This document shows, piece after piece, positions 50,222-59,483 of a stretch of 64,000 nucleotides of DNA (position 1 is the stretch's first letter; each line of letters starts with the position of its first letter). The DNA comes from Picochlorum sp. 'celeri' (lineage: Eukaryota; Chlorophyta; Trebouxiophyceae), in NCBI GenBank assembly GCA_010909725.1, contig JAACMV010000001.1:165653-229652 (forward strand), given 5' to 3'. A model generated the notes under the pieces. It made no database searches. It had not been told where the DNA came from and saw only the letters and a list, made by a program, of their open reading frames with translations. Both the position numbers and the translations under genes were made by a program.

Positions 50222-51895
50222 TTACAGTTTTGATATTCGTTTTTCATGTAAAAGAGACACAATTGTCTGACGCAGTTGCTGCTTGAGCACTTTTCCAGTT
50301 GCATTCCTTGGAAGTTGTTGTGGGTACACAACAACCAGCTTTGGTATTTTATACGATGACATTCCGTTCGAAAGACAATGTGACTTGATGGATGCATATA
50401 TAGCATTGTTTCGTGAAGATGCACGAATTACTTGTGGCTGGTCACCATCAGTGGTATGCAGTACGACTGCGACAGTCACTGCCTCACCCCATGTGGAATC
50501 TGGCACACCAAATACACTGCATTCCCGAACATCAGGGTGCATCGATACCACCTGCTCCACTTCTATTGCGGATACATTTTCTCCTCCTGTTTTAATCATA
50601 TCTTTAACCCTGCCAAGAAGCCAAATCTCCGGCGTTCCGTCCTGCATACTCCTGATGCACCCCAAGTCTCCAGTCTTGAACCATGCAGTGCCATGGTGAT
50701 CTCTGGTACCAGTTGCCGTGGGTTGGTCCCTCATACAATATTTCAAAAACGTATGTCGACCGCGTGTCACCAGCTCCCCTCGTCCCTCCCTCTTAATACA
50801 CCCATCAGGTGTGAGAACCGCCATGTAAATCCCCCTGGGAGGTTTCCCAACATAGGCACTCCCTGGTACCCCTAGGTCCTTTTCGCTCGTGTTACCCGCA
50901 ACCGCATATGTCATGGAACTACATGCTTCCGTCATCCCATACGCTGTATACACAACCGCCCGAGGCATACTGGTTGCCATGCGCTCCATTGTCCTTTGGC
51001 TCAATCCACCTGCTCCAATCAACACTCGCTCCACATGATCCAGTGAGCACTTCTTGCTCATAGCCACCTCCATCAAATCATTCATCATAGTGGGAACAGC
51101 AATGAATGATGTACAAGAATACATGCGAAGCAGCTCCAACGCAACACTAGCGTCAAAATGAGGCCCTGGCATGCAGACATGTGCCGCACCAACAGACACC
51201 ATGGCCAAAGCACTCACCAGTCCTCCCACATGAAACATGGGCGCCATATGCAAGTACACATCCGAATCACAGTATCCACAGCATATGTGTTTATTATAGC
51301 ACTGAAATATCATCGCATCATGCGTTATCATGACACCCTTTGGTCTTGATGTTGTACCAGAGGTGAAGATTACAAATGCCACATCATCAGGAGCCTTGAG
51401 GAGCCCCCATTTGTTCGCACATGTATCGTTCACTCGTTTATTTGTTTTGCACAGAGACATCAGCTGCTGTACACGCACTACCTCCACCTGAAGGGCATGC
51501 ATTGCATTCCAATCATCACTCAACTTGAGCCCCATGGTCTCAAAATGCTCATCGACCACAACCTGAACAACCTCCCCATCCACCAAACCATCCAATGCAT
51601 CCACCATCTCCTGTATACTCCATCGCCAATTGAGCGGCACCACCACATGCCCACCACCCAGACACCCAAGCATACACTCTATACTTTCTACTGAAGGCAG
51701 CGTCAGAAAGACGACAAATCTGTAGCCAGCAGAACCCTCCATCAAGCGACCCCACCATTCTGATATATACTTTACAACGTCTGCCCTTGGACGACACGGA
51801 TGAGAGCCATCTGTATCAGACAATGGCACCCTTTCTGCCAACGTCCTCCACCCAACCCAACCATTCACAAATTCCGCTACATGACGAGGATGCAT
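50222..51895 (-). CDS. Acyl-CoA synthetase, probably o-succinylbenzoate-CoA ligase (AAE14/MenE-like)
   Basis: Adenylate-forming ligase of 557 residues, intronless, ATG at 51895. Motifs: FTSGTTSRPKGVMITHDAM near 174, HMAPMFHVGGLVSALAMVSV, VPTMMNDLMEVAM, YGMTEACSSMTYAV, FKTGDLGC, LLGRVKDMIKTGGENV and, at the end, LPRNATGKVLKQQLRQ with the catalytic Lys. The substrate pocket sequence (HVCMPGPHFDASVALELLRM) and the early VPLNWRWSIQEMVDAL resemble plant AAE14, which activates o-succinylbenzoate in phylloquinone (vitamin K1) synthesis for photosystem I. A transit peptide is not obvious, so a fatty or hydroxycinnamic acid ligase remains possible. Confidence 0.75.
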   Translation of the reverse strand: MHPRHVAEFVNGWVGWRTLAERVPLSDTDGSHPCRPRADVVKYISEWWGRLMEGSAGYRFVVFLTLPSVESIECMLGCLGGGHVVVPLNWRWSIQEMVDALDGLVDGEVVQVVVDEHFETMGLKLSDDWNAMHALQVEVVRVQQLMSLCKTNKRVNDTCANKWGLLKAPDDVAFVIFTSGTTSRPKGVMITHDAMIFQCYNKHICCGYCDSDVYLHMAPMFHVGGLVSALAMVSVGAAHVCMPGPHFDASVALELLRMYSCTSFIAVPTMMNDLMEVAMSKKCSLDHVERVLIGAGGLSQRTMERMATSMPRAVVYTAYGMTEACSSMTYAVAGNTSEKDLGVPGSAYVGKPPRGIYMAVLTPDGCIKREGRGELVTRGRHTFLKYCMRDQPTATGTRDHHGTAWFKTGDLGCIRSMQDGTPEIWLLGRVKDMIKTGGENVSAIEVEQVVSMHPDVRECSVFGVPDSTWGEAVTVAVVLHTTDGDQPQVIRASSRNNAIYASIKSHCLSNGMSSYKIPKLVVVYPQQLPRNATGKVLKQQLRQTIVSLLHEKRISKL

Positions 51896-52094
51896 TCAAT
51901 TGTGCGTGATGAAATGGATCGGCAATATAGTGTACAAAAGATTGGAGCATGCAAGGCTAGGAATGAGAGAAAAAACAGCTGTTTTTGTACTAATCAAGGA
52001 ACTCGATCCCTCATTCCACTGAGCCATATCAGCTACTCGTATTACTCAATCAAAATAATAAGCAAATTTAGAGTGGCCAAGACAAAATCCAACC

Positions 52095-54551
52095 ATGGAC
52101 AGCCAAGGTCCGAGGGTGACTGAGGATGAGTCTTCTCAACCAACTCTCATTGACACTCAGCCTCTTGTCGGCTTTCCCATGGCCGGATATAGTATCCATG
52201 AGAATATAGAAAATGAGATGGAACCTATGGATGGGGATCAGGTTGTGAGGCGCACGTTTGCAGGGTACGGTGCTGAGCAGGTGGTTGAGGCGACAACGGG
52301 CGTACGTCCTGATTGCGTCGATGATTGTGAGACTACAAGTGATCCTGGGGATGGTAGTGTCAAGGTGATTGTGCGAGTTCGACCTCCATTGTCACGAGAG
52401 CTGGAAGGGTATCACTCCTATGCCCCGGCATTTTCAATAGAGAAGGGTGAGACAACTGATTCGTTGACCTTGTCTGAGAATTTGGACTCGATTGCTTCTG
52501 GAGGAGTGGAGAATGGGATTGTATACAATACCTATAGGTTTGGGTTTGACAAGGTGTACTCACCAGAGTCGAGGCAGGAAGATGTGTATTGTGAGTCTGC
52601 GAGGGATGTGGTGATGAATGTGCTACAGGGGTATAATGCTTCGATTATCGCGTATGGTCAGACGGGAGCAGGGAAGACGCACACCATGACGGGGACGTTG
52701 ACCGGGGAGGGGAGGGGTATTATTCCCAGGTCGGTGGATGACATTTTTGAGCACATTTCTCAAGATTTTCATAGGGAGGAGGCAACCATGGATGCTCCTG
52801 TGAACTATTTGGTGAGGGCTTCGTATCTACAGATATATAATGAAGTTATATCTGATTTGTTGAAGCCTGAAAGCAAGAATTTGATGATTCGAGAGGATGC
52901 AAAGCGAGGGGTCTTTGTGGAAGGGTTGAGCGAGTGGGTGGTGCGAACGCCAGCAGATGTGTATGATCTGATGTCTCGTGGAGCAGAGGCGCGTATGACT
53001 GGGTCTACTCGATTGAATGAGTTATCTTCCAGGTCCCATGCCATTTTTATACTCGTGGTGGAAAAGAGTTACATGTCCAAAGGCTCTGATAGTGGTGGTC
53101 AGATGCAGCGAAGCGTGTGTATGGGCAAGTTGAATTTGGTGGATCTGGCTGGAAGCGAGCGAGTGCATCTTACTGGAGCTCGCGGCGCTCGTTTAGAAGA
53201 AAGTAAAAAGATAAATCAAAGTCTGAGTGCGTTAGGAAATGTGATTGGGGCGCTCACGGATCCAAAGAGGAAGCAGGTCAAGGCCCACATTCCATACAGG
53301 GATTCAAAATTGACGAGGATTCTTGAGGACTCTCTCGGAGGAAATTGTAAAACGACGTTTGTTGCTGTGATTTCTCCGGCTGTGGAAGCATTTTCAGAGT
53401 CTCTGTCGACATTGAAATTTGCCAACAGGGCGAAACGTGTGAAGAATGCCCCACGGGTTAATGAGGATGAAAATCAAAGAACATTGCTGAAAAAGTATGA
53501 GAGGGAGCTGAAGCGTTTACGGGCCGAGTTACAGGCTAGAGGGAAAGACTTGGTCGATAAAAGGCTTGTTTTACAGCTGGAAGAGGCTCGGCGAAAGGAG
53601 CAAGCTGATAAAATTGCTGCCATCTCTGCTCTTGAGAGGCAGTCCGCAGAGATTGCTCGGCAGAAAGCGGCGATGGCATCGCTTCAGAAACGAATATCGT
53701 CCATGCAAAGTCAGCTTTTGGTCGGAGGACAAAGTGTACAGGACACTCCTGCATTTAGAAATCTTTTAGCAAGAGAGCAGAACAAAATCCGGGAGGAATA
53801 TGAGCGCAGGCTGGCAGAGTTGGAGAATGAAAGAAGGCTGATAGCGGAAGACAAGGCCGCGACTGAGAGACTAAAGACTCTTTTACTGAAGCAACGAGAT
53901 GTTATGGTTGCTCTGACGAAACGGTTGGGTGAGAGGGACAAAGAAGTGTTAGATCTGCAGTCATCATTGGAGTCCACAGAGAAGAGGTTGAAAGAGACGG
54001 AGGACGCTTTGGACAGGAGAACAGCACAACTCATCTCGATTCGTAAACGGCTAGCTTCCATAACGTTTTCAAAAGAGAACAGTGCTTCGGAATGCAATGT
54101 TGACGATGAACAGGACGAGTGTTCATTGTCTGTGATGCTTGGCGAGGTGGAAGACAATGAAGAGTCTGCAAATGGTCCTCTCGAAGTGACTTCTGAGCTG
54201 AGCAGTAAAGTAAGCTTGGATGGAAATGAAGAGGAAGGTGCCGAAAAAGATGGGCTCGTAGTTGACGAGAAGGAGCAGGCTGAATCTCCCAGAAGAGAAG
54301 CACATCAAGCGGAACGGCCCACACACATGGCAGCTGCGCCTGACCACGCAGAAGCTGTGAACACGTGGGCAGAAGAGCGAGATGCATTAAAGACAATTCT
54401 AGAGCTCAAAGTGCTCTCTTTGCTTGACACTGTTGAAGGCTCCGTGCAAAACTTTGAACACAAATCACAGGACCAGCAAAAGGTACTTGTACAGTTGGGA
54501 CATTTGAAGAAACTCGTTGCTGCAACGGTCACAGCCATGGAGGTTGTTTAA
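52095..54551 (+). CDS. Kinesin with N-terminal motor, coiled-coil stalk
   Basis: Microtubule motor of 818 residues, intronless. A non-conserved start (residues 1-90) precedes the motor: VKVIVRVRPPLS near 93, GQTGAGKTHTMTG near 188, NELSSRSHAIF near 308, NLVDLAGSERV near 350 and YRDSKLTRILEDSLGG near 400. The neck and a long coiled coil follow (LLKKYERELKRLRAELQARG to LEDALDRR-like KETEDALDRR, about 455-665), then an acidic, low-complexity region and a final short coiled coil (KLVAATVTAMEVV). The N-terminal motor indicates plus-end-directed movement. Subfamily (kinesin-7/CENP-E or ungrouped ARK-like) cannot be settled. Confidence 0.9.
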   Translation: MDSQGPRVTEDESSQPTLIDTQPLVGFPMAGYSIHENIENEMEPMDGDQVVRRTFAGYGAEQVVEATTGVRPDCVDDCETTSDPGDGSVKVIVRVRPPLSRELEGYHSYAPAFSIEKGETTDSLTLSENLDSIASGGVENGIVYNTYRFGFDKVYSPESRQEDVYCESARDVVMNVLQGYNASIIAYGQTGAGKTHTMTGTLTGEGRGIIPRSVDDIFEHISQDFHREEATMDAPVNYLVRASYLQIYNEVISDLLKPESKNLMIREDAKRGVFVEGLSEWVVRTPADVYDLMSRGAEARMTGSTRLNELSSRSHAIFILVVEKSYMSKGSDSGGQMQRSVCMGKLNLVDLAGSERVHLTGARGARLEESKKINQSLSALGNVIGALTDPKRKQVKAHIPYRDSKLTRILEDSLGGNCKTTFVAVISPAVEAFSESLSTLKFANRAKRVKNAPRVNEDENQRTLLKKYERELKRLRAELQARGKDLVDKRLVLQLEEARRKEQADKIAAISALERQSAEIARQKAAMASLQKRISSMQSQLLVGGQSVQDTPAFRNLLAREQNKIREEYERRLAELENERRLIAEDKAATERLKTLLLKQRDVMVALTKRLGERDKEVLDLQSSLESTEKRLKETEDALDRRTAQLISIRKRLASITFSKENSASECNVDDEQDECSLSVMLGEVEDNEESANGPLEVTSELSSKVSLDGNEEEGAEKDGLVVDEKEQAESPRREAHQAERPTHMAAAPDHAEAVNTWAEERDALKTILELKVLSLLDTVEGSVQNFEHKSQDQQKVLVQLGHLKKLVAATVTAMEVV

Positions 54552-54668
54552 GACACTACTTTACAGGCATGGATGTATCATTATTTTAAAGAAACATAGC
54601 GTTGAAAAAAAAGCAAGATTTTATCTATCGGCAGCACCATAATAATGTGCATGGCAAACTTCATTCCT

Positions 54669-56021
54669 TTACATCTCGGCAGTGCGATTGTTCAAGTCTT
54701 CTTGTGCGGTAATTTGCGTCAAATATGACTTGATCGTGTCCTCCATCTTTCTCACAGCATTTTCAGCACAAACCTCGGACGAATCATTCGGGTTCTCAAT
54801 ACAGTACCGTATCAGTCGAAGCTGAAAGAGCATTGTTTCACACATCTCACTATCCATACATATGCTCGCATCCTTGTGTTGATGACTACATATTGTTTCT
54901 CTCCTTGGTGATTGTACACAAGCTTCCTCTCTGTGTGGCTCCTTCTTGAAAACGACTGATCCCTTTTCACCTGCAGATTCCTGCTCTTGCGGCACTGAAT
55001 CTGCAATAATGCTGGCCTTTTTCCTCATAACAGGCAGCGAAACACGCGCTGGTGCATCCACAGCAGTTATTAAAACCTTTCGCCTCTTTTTCTTTTGATC
55101 AATCTTCTCTGCTGCGGACCAAAGATCAATCAGTCCATCTCTGGGAGGATTGTGTCGCTCCATGCCTCCATTTGCAGAACCCACAGCAGGAGCATCTTCT
55201 CCATGAACCCCGCTTGCGCCCCCATCCTGCTGCTCTCTCACATTATGTTCTCTAGACGCATCAACAGCATTATCCATCGTATCATATGGGTTCACATTCG
55301 CATTCCCATCATGAGCACTACTTGTATTCTTGGCTCCAGAAGAACCCACACAAGGCCTCTCTTCTCCACACATATACCGCTCTTCCCACTCTTTCAAACC
55401 AAACAAACCCTCTCGAGGACGAATGAATGTAGATTCACCAACTTTACGCTTGATATCCGTGTACAATGCAGATGCCATTGTCGCCTCTGGTGTCTTTCCA
55501 CTGCACTTGATCAGCCCCCTCCGTAACGCTAACTTTGCAATATCCCCAGTCGACATGAGCCTACCTTCCTCCTGTAATATTGAAACAGCAGCAGCCTTGA
55601 ATATCCCGCCCCCAGATCCCTTCCCAGACTTGCCCCCACGCCGACCACCACTGCTCGTCTTCTTCCCATCATCATCTCCCAAAATCTGCCTTCGAGTATC
55701 CTCCCCTATCGGCGATTCACAATCTTCTGCACTGGAATGAACATCCACATCCCTCGTTTTGGAATCAATCTGGGCAAGAAAGGCACCATCCCCAACCAGC
55801 TCATCCGCATACACCTTTGGCTTCACCTGCCTCCCACTCCGACTCATCATCACGGTACCAGCCCTCTTCATCCCAACATATTCATACGCTATATCAATCT
55901 CCTCCTTCACCTGACGCCGCTTTCTCGTCTTACCCATCCGAGCCACCCCAACCACACCAGCCTGCCGCTGCTGCTGGACAGCCTTGGTAGCCTGTTTCGT
56001 ACTGCACACCCTAGCAGCCAT
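54669..56021 (-). CDS. HARE-HTH domain chromatin protein
   Basis: 450 residues from the ATG at 56021 (MAARVCSTKQATKAV). One recognisable domain at about 148-212: FKAAAVSILQEEGRLMSTGD and IAKLALRRGLIKCSG, TPEATMASALYTDIKRK and FIRPREGLFGLKEWEERY. This is the HARE-HTH winged helix of ASXL, HB1 and RNA polymerase delta-type proteins, which read DNA modification or bind DNA in chromatin regulators. The rest is disordered with basic and Ser/Gly-rich runs (GGRRGGKSGKGSGGG) and a C-terminal helix. The N-terminal KTRKRRQ run may be a nuclear signal. Confidence 0.8.
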   Translation of the reverse strand: MAARVCSTKQATKAVQQQRQAGVVGVARMGKTRKRRQVKEEIDIAYEYVGMKRAGTVMMSRSGRQVKPKVYADELVGDGAFLAQIDSKTRDVDVHSSAEDCESPIGEDTRRQILGDDDGKKTSSGGRRGGKSGKGSGGGIFKAAAVSILQEEGRLMSTGDIAKLALRRGLIKCSGKTPEATMASALYTDIKRKVGESTFIRPREGLFGLKEWEERYMCGEERPCVGSSGAKNTSSAHDGNANVNPYDTMDNAVDASREHNVREQQDGGASGVHGEDAPAVGSANGGMERHNPPRDGLIDLWSAAEKIDQKKKRRKVLITAVDAPARVSLPVMRKKASIIADSVPQEQESAGEKGSVVFKKEPHREEACVQSPRRETICSHQHKDASICMDSEMCETMLFQLRLIRYCIENPNDSSEVCAENAVRKMEDTIKSYLTQITAQEDLNNRTAEM

Positions 56022-56783
56022 CAAATACCCTACATAGATGCATATATATGTCGTAGTACTACGTTATGTATCCTTACAAGCACAGAAAACCCCCATCAAA
56101 CTCCCAAACCCGGCGACGCGCATCCCCCGACATGCGAGCATTCCGCTCCAGCCCTGAAACTCACACAGAGCCCTCCACCCAATACGTTCGACCCATCCAA
56201 TACCTTATTATACATAAAAAATCACATGCGTAACGCTCAAAGAGGAAAACACCGTCTGTGTAAAAGAGTGATGCCGTCGTCGTTGTTACGCATGTGGGCT
56301 TTGGTTTCCAAACCCCCCATCAGCCATGTCTCAGGCTTTGATCCAATCAAATATGACACGATACCAGAAAAAAGCATATTGGTATACCATATGGATGCAT
56401 CAATCAACCCAGGTGCGTACCACATTCGATTGCAATGCAATGCTCTTGTTCTCTGTGCTATTAGTCGATTCGATTACCTTACTTGATGGGTATTTGAATC
56501 ATTTTGATGACGATAGTGATGAGATACTTTTTTTGTAGATATAGAAGTGGGAAATATGCGTTGATGGCGTGGGTTATAGTGTCGAGATCACATCATCTTG
56601 GCATGTATAAATGCCATCATCACGAGTGTTTCAAACCATGTCTCTCGTTTCTTTGATTTTTACACCTACTTCAAAACCATGAGATGGCAATATATAGGCA
56701 TCGGTCTATGATATGCCTCTCTCGATCAACAACAAGTCACTTGTTTAAGTGGCTATTGAGATGTAAAAAATTGAACTACATGT
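56022..56783. other. Intergenic region upstream of the HARE-HTH gene
   Basis: 762 bp. The minus-strand HARE-HTH gene starts at one end and the minus-strand Cys-rich gene ends at the other. A two-exon small ORF on the plus strand (56271-56564) is listed separately. Nothing else is supported. Confidence 0.4.
56271..56564 (+). CDS. Possible small protein gene, 55 residues in two exons
   Basis: Exon 56271-56412 and exon 56539-56564 join across a 126-nt intron (GTGCGT...TTTTGTAG) to give MPSSLLRMWALVSKPPISHV, then FDPIKYDTIPEKSILVYHMD and ASINPDIEVGNMR. The order of basic, hydrophobic N-terminus and charged C-terminus recalls small mitochondrial inner-membrane subunits, but no family is recognised. 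Supporting facts are the ATG, the splice-site match and a protein-like composition. The exon-2 reading is only eight codons. Confidence 0.35.
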
Positions 56784-57323
56784 CTACCCCAAAAGCAGTG
56801 GGTCGCAACCCTTGTCGTCATTCAGACTGTATCCGGAATTGCACTTGGTGCATTGAGTCCACAATGAGCCGCACTGTTGGCAGTTGTCATCGACGCAATC
56901 AACGCAGTTGCCATTGTAGTCCAGACCCTCTCCACGGCCGCAAGGATCATACGACTCGCACTGACCATTGCTGTTTGTGACATATCCATCTTTGCATTGA
57001 TTGCAGAATGTCCAGAGCTGAGAGCATGTCTGGCAGTTGTCATCAGAACATGGGGCACAGTTGCCATAGTAATCCCTGCCTTGTCCACGGCCACATTGGT
57101 TGCTCTTCTGCTGGATGCACTGCTGCCCATTGCTGGAGCGCTTGTATCCATCGTCACACTGGTTGCATGTCCATCTGATAACTTTGCCATTGCTGTAGGT
57201 TGGTTTGGCTGAGGCGCAGCAGGTGATGATGTTCCTGTTGTGAGGACAAGGCACGGCGACCACGGCAGACGCGGCGACGAGGAGCAGAGCGAGTCCTGAG
57301 AGGACGCGCGTTGAGATATTCAT
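56784..57323 (-). CDS. Secreted Cys-rich protein with furin-like/GF-receptor-type repeats
   Basis: 179 residues from the ATG at 57323; an earlier open frame uses TTG. The signal peptide is TRVLSGLALLLVAASAVVA. The mature protein has about 27 Cys in repeated units: CNQCDDGYKRSSNGQQC, CGRGQGRDYYGNCAPCSDDN followed by CQTCSQLWTFCNQCKDGYV, then CGRGEGLDYNGNCVDCVDDN followed by CQQCGSLWTQCTKCNSGYSL. The unit (C-x2-C-x-x-GY...C-G-R-G-x-G-x-D-Y-x-G-N-C-x-x-C) appears two and a half times, as in furin-like/variant-surface Cys-rich domains. Secreted matrix or adhesive protein; no catalytic motif. Confidence 0.7.
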   Translation of the reverse strand: MNISTRVLSGLALLLVAASAVVAVPCPHNRNIITCCASAKPTYSNGKVIRWTCNQCDDGYKRSSNGQQCIQQKSNQCGRGQGRDYYGNCAPCSDDNCQTCSQLWTFCNQCKDGYVTNSNGQCESYDPCGRGEGLDYNGNCVDCVDDNCQQCGSLWTQCTKCNSGYSLNDDKGCDPLLLG

Positions 57324-58008
57324 GGCGATCAATCGAAACCTGCGGGCAAAGATTCACACTTTTATTATACTAGACGAGTTTATTTTTGAAGAATACATGT
57401 CGGGGGAAGACCCGTACGGGCAATCATCTGTTCACGCGAATAGCAATACTCGCCCAGAGAGGAGCGGCGGGGTGGTGTCAAACGTATAGCACGTACCGTA
57501 AAGGAATACTTGCTGGAAATAACAATTACTGAAACGTAAATGTAAACAATAGTATTAGAATCCTACTTTGAACCACCGTTTCATCGCATGTAGTATCGTT
57601 CCATTCGATCTTGTATTGTCCCCGGTGCTCACCACAGCATCAAAAATCTGCAGACCGACCAGTCTGCTGAGTGGTGCATGCATGCGGCAAGGCAACGCGG
57701 TGTCAAAAAACCTCGCGATACTATAACGAGGTGTATTCAACGCGCCATGGTGAGTACGCAAACGTAATAGTAGTAAAAGTTACATGTGCGTATCTGGAAA
57801 AAAACATTGACAACGCATTTGATTTTTTAATTTTATTTCGACATTTTTTTTATTTGTGGCATGGAGTACACTGCTTCCATTCATACATCCATAATGATAC
57901 ACAAGAATGTAGTCGCTCTGAAAATTGACGTGCTGCCTGAAGTATTATTTGGACCGTCAGGACATAGACACTGTATTATTGTAGTGGGATGTAATCCACA
58001 TATCATTA
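57324..58008. other. Intergenic region between two minus-strand genes
   Basis: 685 bp with no convincing gene. A minus-strand frame at 57761-57555 (contains LQIFDAVVSTGDNTRSNG) is the only protein-like stretch, with no good start. CATGGTGAGTACG at 57746-57758 looks like a plus-strand splice donor, but no partner exon is evident. AT-rich between 57810 and 57860. Confidence 0.35.
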
Positions 58009-58848
58009 TTACTTTGATGTGCTCAACATTGCTGTCAAGGACGATGCCATTGGCTTTCTGGGAGACATTTGTTTGTTCTTAATCTCGAGTGCTTCAGATG
58101 CTGTGCGAGATGGACTCGTGGTTTCTGGCATGACACTCTCCTTGACAGCATCGATAATCTCGCTCGTTGGTGCAGTAAATGACTGTACTTCAATGAAACC
58201 TGTGGATCTCAAAATTGCATTTCGAGCAACTAGCTTTTCCCTTTTGATTGATGTCGATGGTGAAAGTAAACCGAAGTTTTCGGCATTGTCTTCCAAAAGA
58301 TGTGGAGGGACAAAATCAGCTCCCAGCCCTGTTCGAGCTGCCATCCCTGGAGAGCCTTCCAAAATAGCCTTCCTCTGGACTTTTGGAATTCTGATTGGAG
58401 CAGATGTTCCCATCAAGGCAGCATCTGCTTCTTGCTGAGTACTTGAATGAAAACGAGTCAGCAAATGAGTCCCGGGCAGGGACATGGCAATCCCATCTGT
58501 TTCAGCTCTCGGGGAGAATTTTGGCAGGGACCCCAGGTTGCTGGATGCATCATCCTTCTTCTCCCTTTGGGGTATACTCACCCCTGCGCCAGCTACAACT
58601 TTATCCTGCTCATCTTCCAAACTCAGAGCATCTTCTTCCTCGTCAGAATATGGTAGCACAACCCCAGAAGCAACATCAACCTCGCTGGAGTGCACATCAG
58701 CCTCCCCCGTAGGGTTTCCTTCATGCTGATCATCCCCGTATATATCAAGCTCGTCAAACTCAACTTCTTCATCAACTACATATTTGACACTTTTTTCTGA
58801 TGTGGCATGCTTCGGCATTCCCTCTTCAGACCTCTTCTTCGAATACAT
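58009..58848 (-). CDS. Acidic, low-complexity protein of unknown function
   Basis: 279 residues from the ATG at 58848 (MYSKKRSEEGMPKHATSEKS); the frame extends upstream without ATG. Acidic start (VVDEEVEFDELDIYGDDQHE, LPYSDEEEDALSLEDEQDK), then conserved-looking blocks: APIRIPKVQRKAILEG, TGLGADFVPPHLLEDNAENF and SPSTSIKREKLVARNAILRS. PPHLL is typical of short linear interaction motifs. No domain is recognised; probably nuclear or cytoskeletal regulator. TGTAA-type signals are not clear. Confidence 0.5.
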   Translation of the reverse strand: MYSKKRSEEGMPKHATSEKSVKYVVDEEVEFDELDIYGDDQHEGNPTGEADVHSSEVDVASGVVLPYSDEEEDALSLEDEQDKVVAGAGVSIPQREKKDDASSNLGSLPKFSPRAETDGIAMSLPGTHLLTRFHSSTQQEADAALMGTSAPIRIPKVQRKAILEGSPGMAARTGLGADFVPPHLLEDNAENFGLLSPSTSIKREKLVARNAILRSTGFIEVQSFTAPTSEIIDAVKESVMPETTSPSRTASEALEIKNKQMSPRKPMASSLTAMLSTSK

Positions 58849-58984
58849 TTTGAAATCGTCAATCGCGTCCGGACACAAACACTCTTTGATCGAGACAAAC
58901 TTCTATCTACAACCTGTCGACGGCTCTACTACTATGATTGAATGCTACACCTCTACTGCACACAGAATCATCAAATATGAGATA

Positions 58985-59335
58985 TCATAATACCCGACCG
59001 TGTCCCACAATGGCAAACCCCCATTGAGACAAACCTCCTACACCCTCGGACGTAGGTCTCACATTCCCAGAAGGTGATACAAATTCCCACCTATTTCCAC
59101 CCCACCGAACCCGTTCCAATGACACATTATACAAAAATATATCATTCAATTGATATGTTTCATACATTGCCTCCGTTACACGTACCAAATATCTCTGAGT
59201 GGAAATGAACACGCGACTACAAGTGTCCAAAAGAGAACTGACAATGAAATCCCTCTTTCTGAAGATAGAAACCGGTTTTGAATTTCTTAATTGATTCAAA
59301 ATCTGAATATAGAATGGCATAGTGGAAGAGCGCAT
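58985..59335 (-). CDS. Hypothetical 116-residue protein
   Basis: An ATG-started minus-strand frame (MRSSTMPFYIQILNQLRNSK) between the acidic protein gene and the MscS channel gene, with its own stop before 58985. The product is rich in Arg, Ser and aromatic residues (VFISTQRYLVRVTEAMYETY, LNDIFLYNVSLERVRWGGNR, WEFVSPSG). The composition looks like a folded domain and no frame on the other strand competes. No family is recognised; it could be part of a larger spliced gene. Confidence 0.4.
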   Translation of the reverse strand: MRSSTMPFYIQILNQLRNSKPVSIFRKRDFIVSSLLDTCSRVFISTQRYLVRVTEAMYETYQLNDIFLYNVSLERVRWGGNRWEFVSPSGNVRPTSEGVGGLSQWGFAIVGHGRVL

Positions 59336-59483
59336 GCTCCTCTTGTTGACGACTGTGATTCTCGAAGCAGATCTAGGCCGCGCGGGTGTTCACATGTCTT
59401 TTTAAGGAATACGTTCAAGTTTGGTCTGGACCGACATCGCCTTTGCCAATCTGATCCTTTATGATTTTGTTATGTAATCTTGG

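Noticed and set aside
55737..56486. 249-residue plus-strand frame opposite the HARE-HTH gene
   Set aside because: The first half is antisense to the HARE-HTH coding sequence with low-complexity His/Pro/Leu; only the final part may be a real small exon.
57555..57761. 68-residue minus-strand frame in the 57-58 kb gap
   Set aside because: No ATG at its start and no splice partner found; composition alone is not enough.
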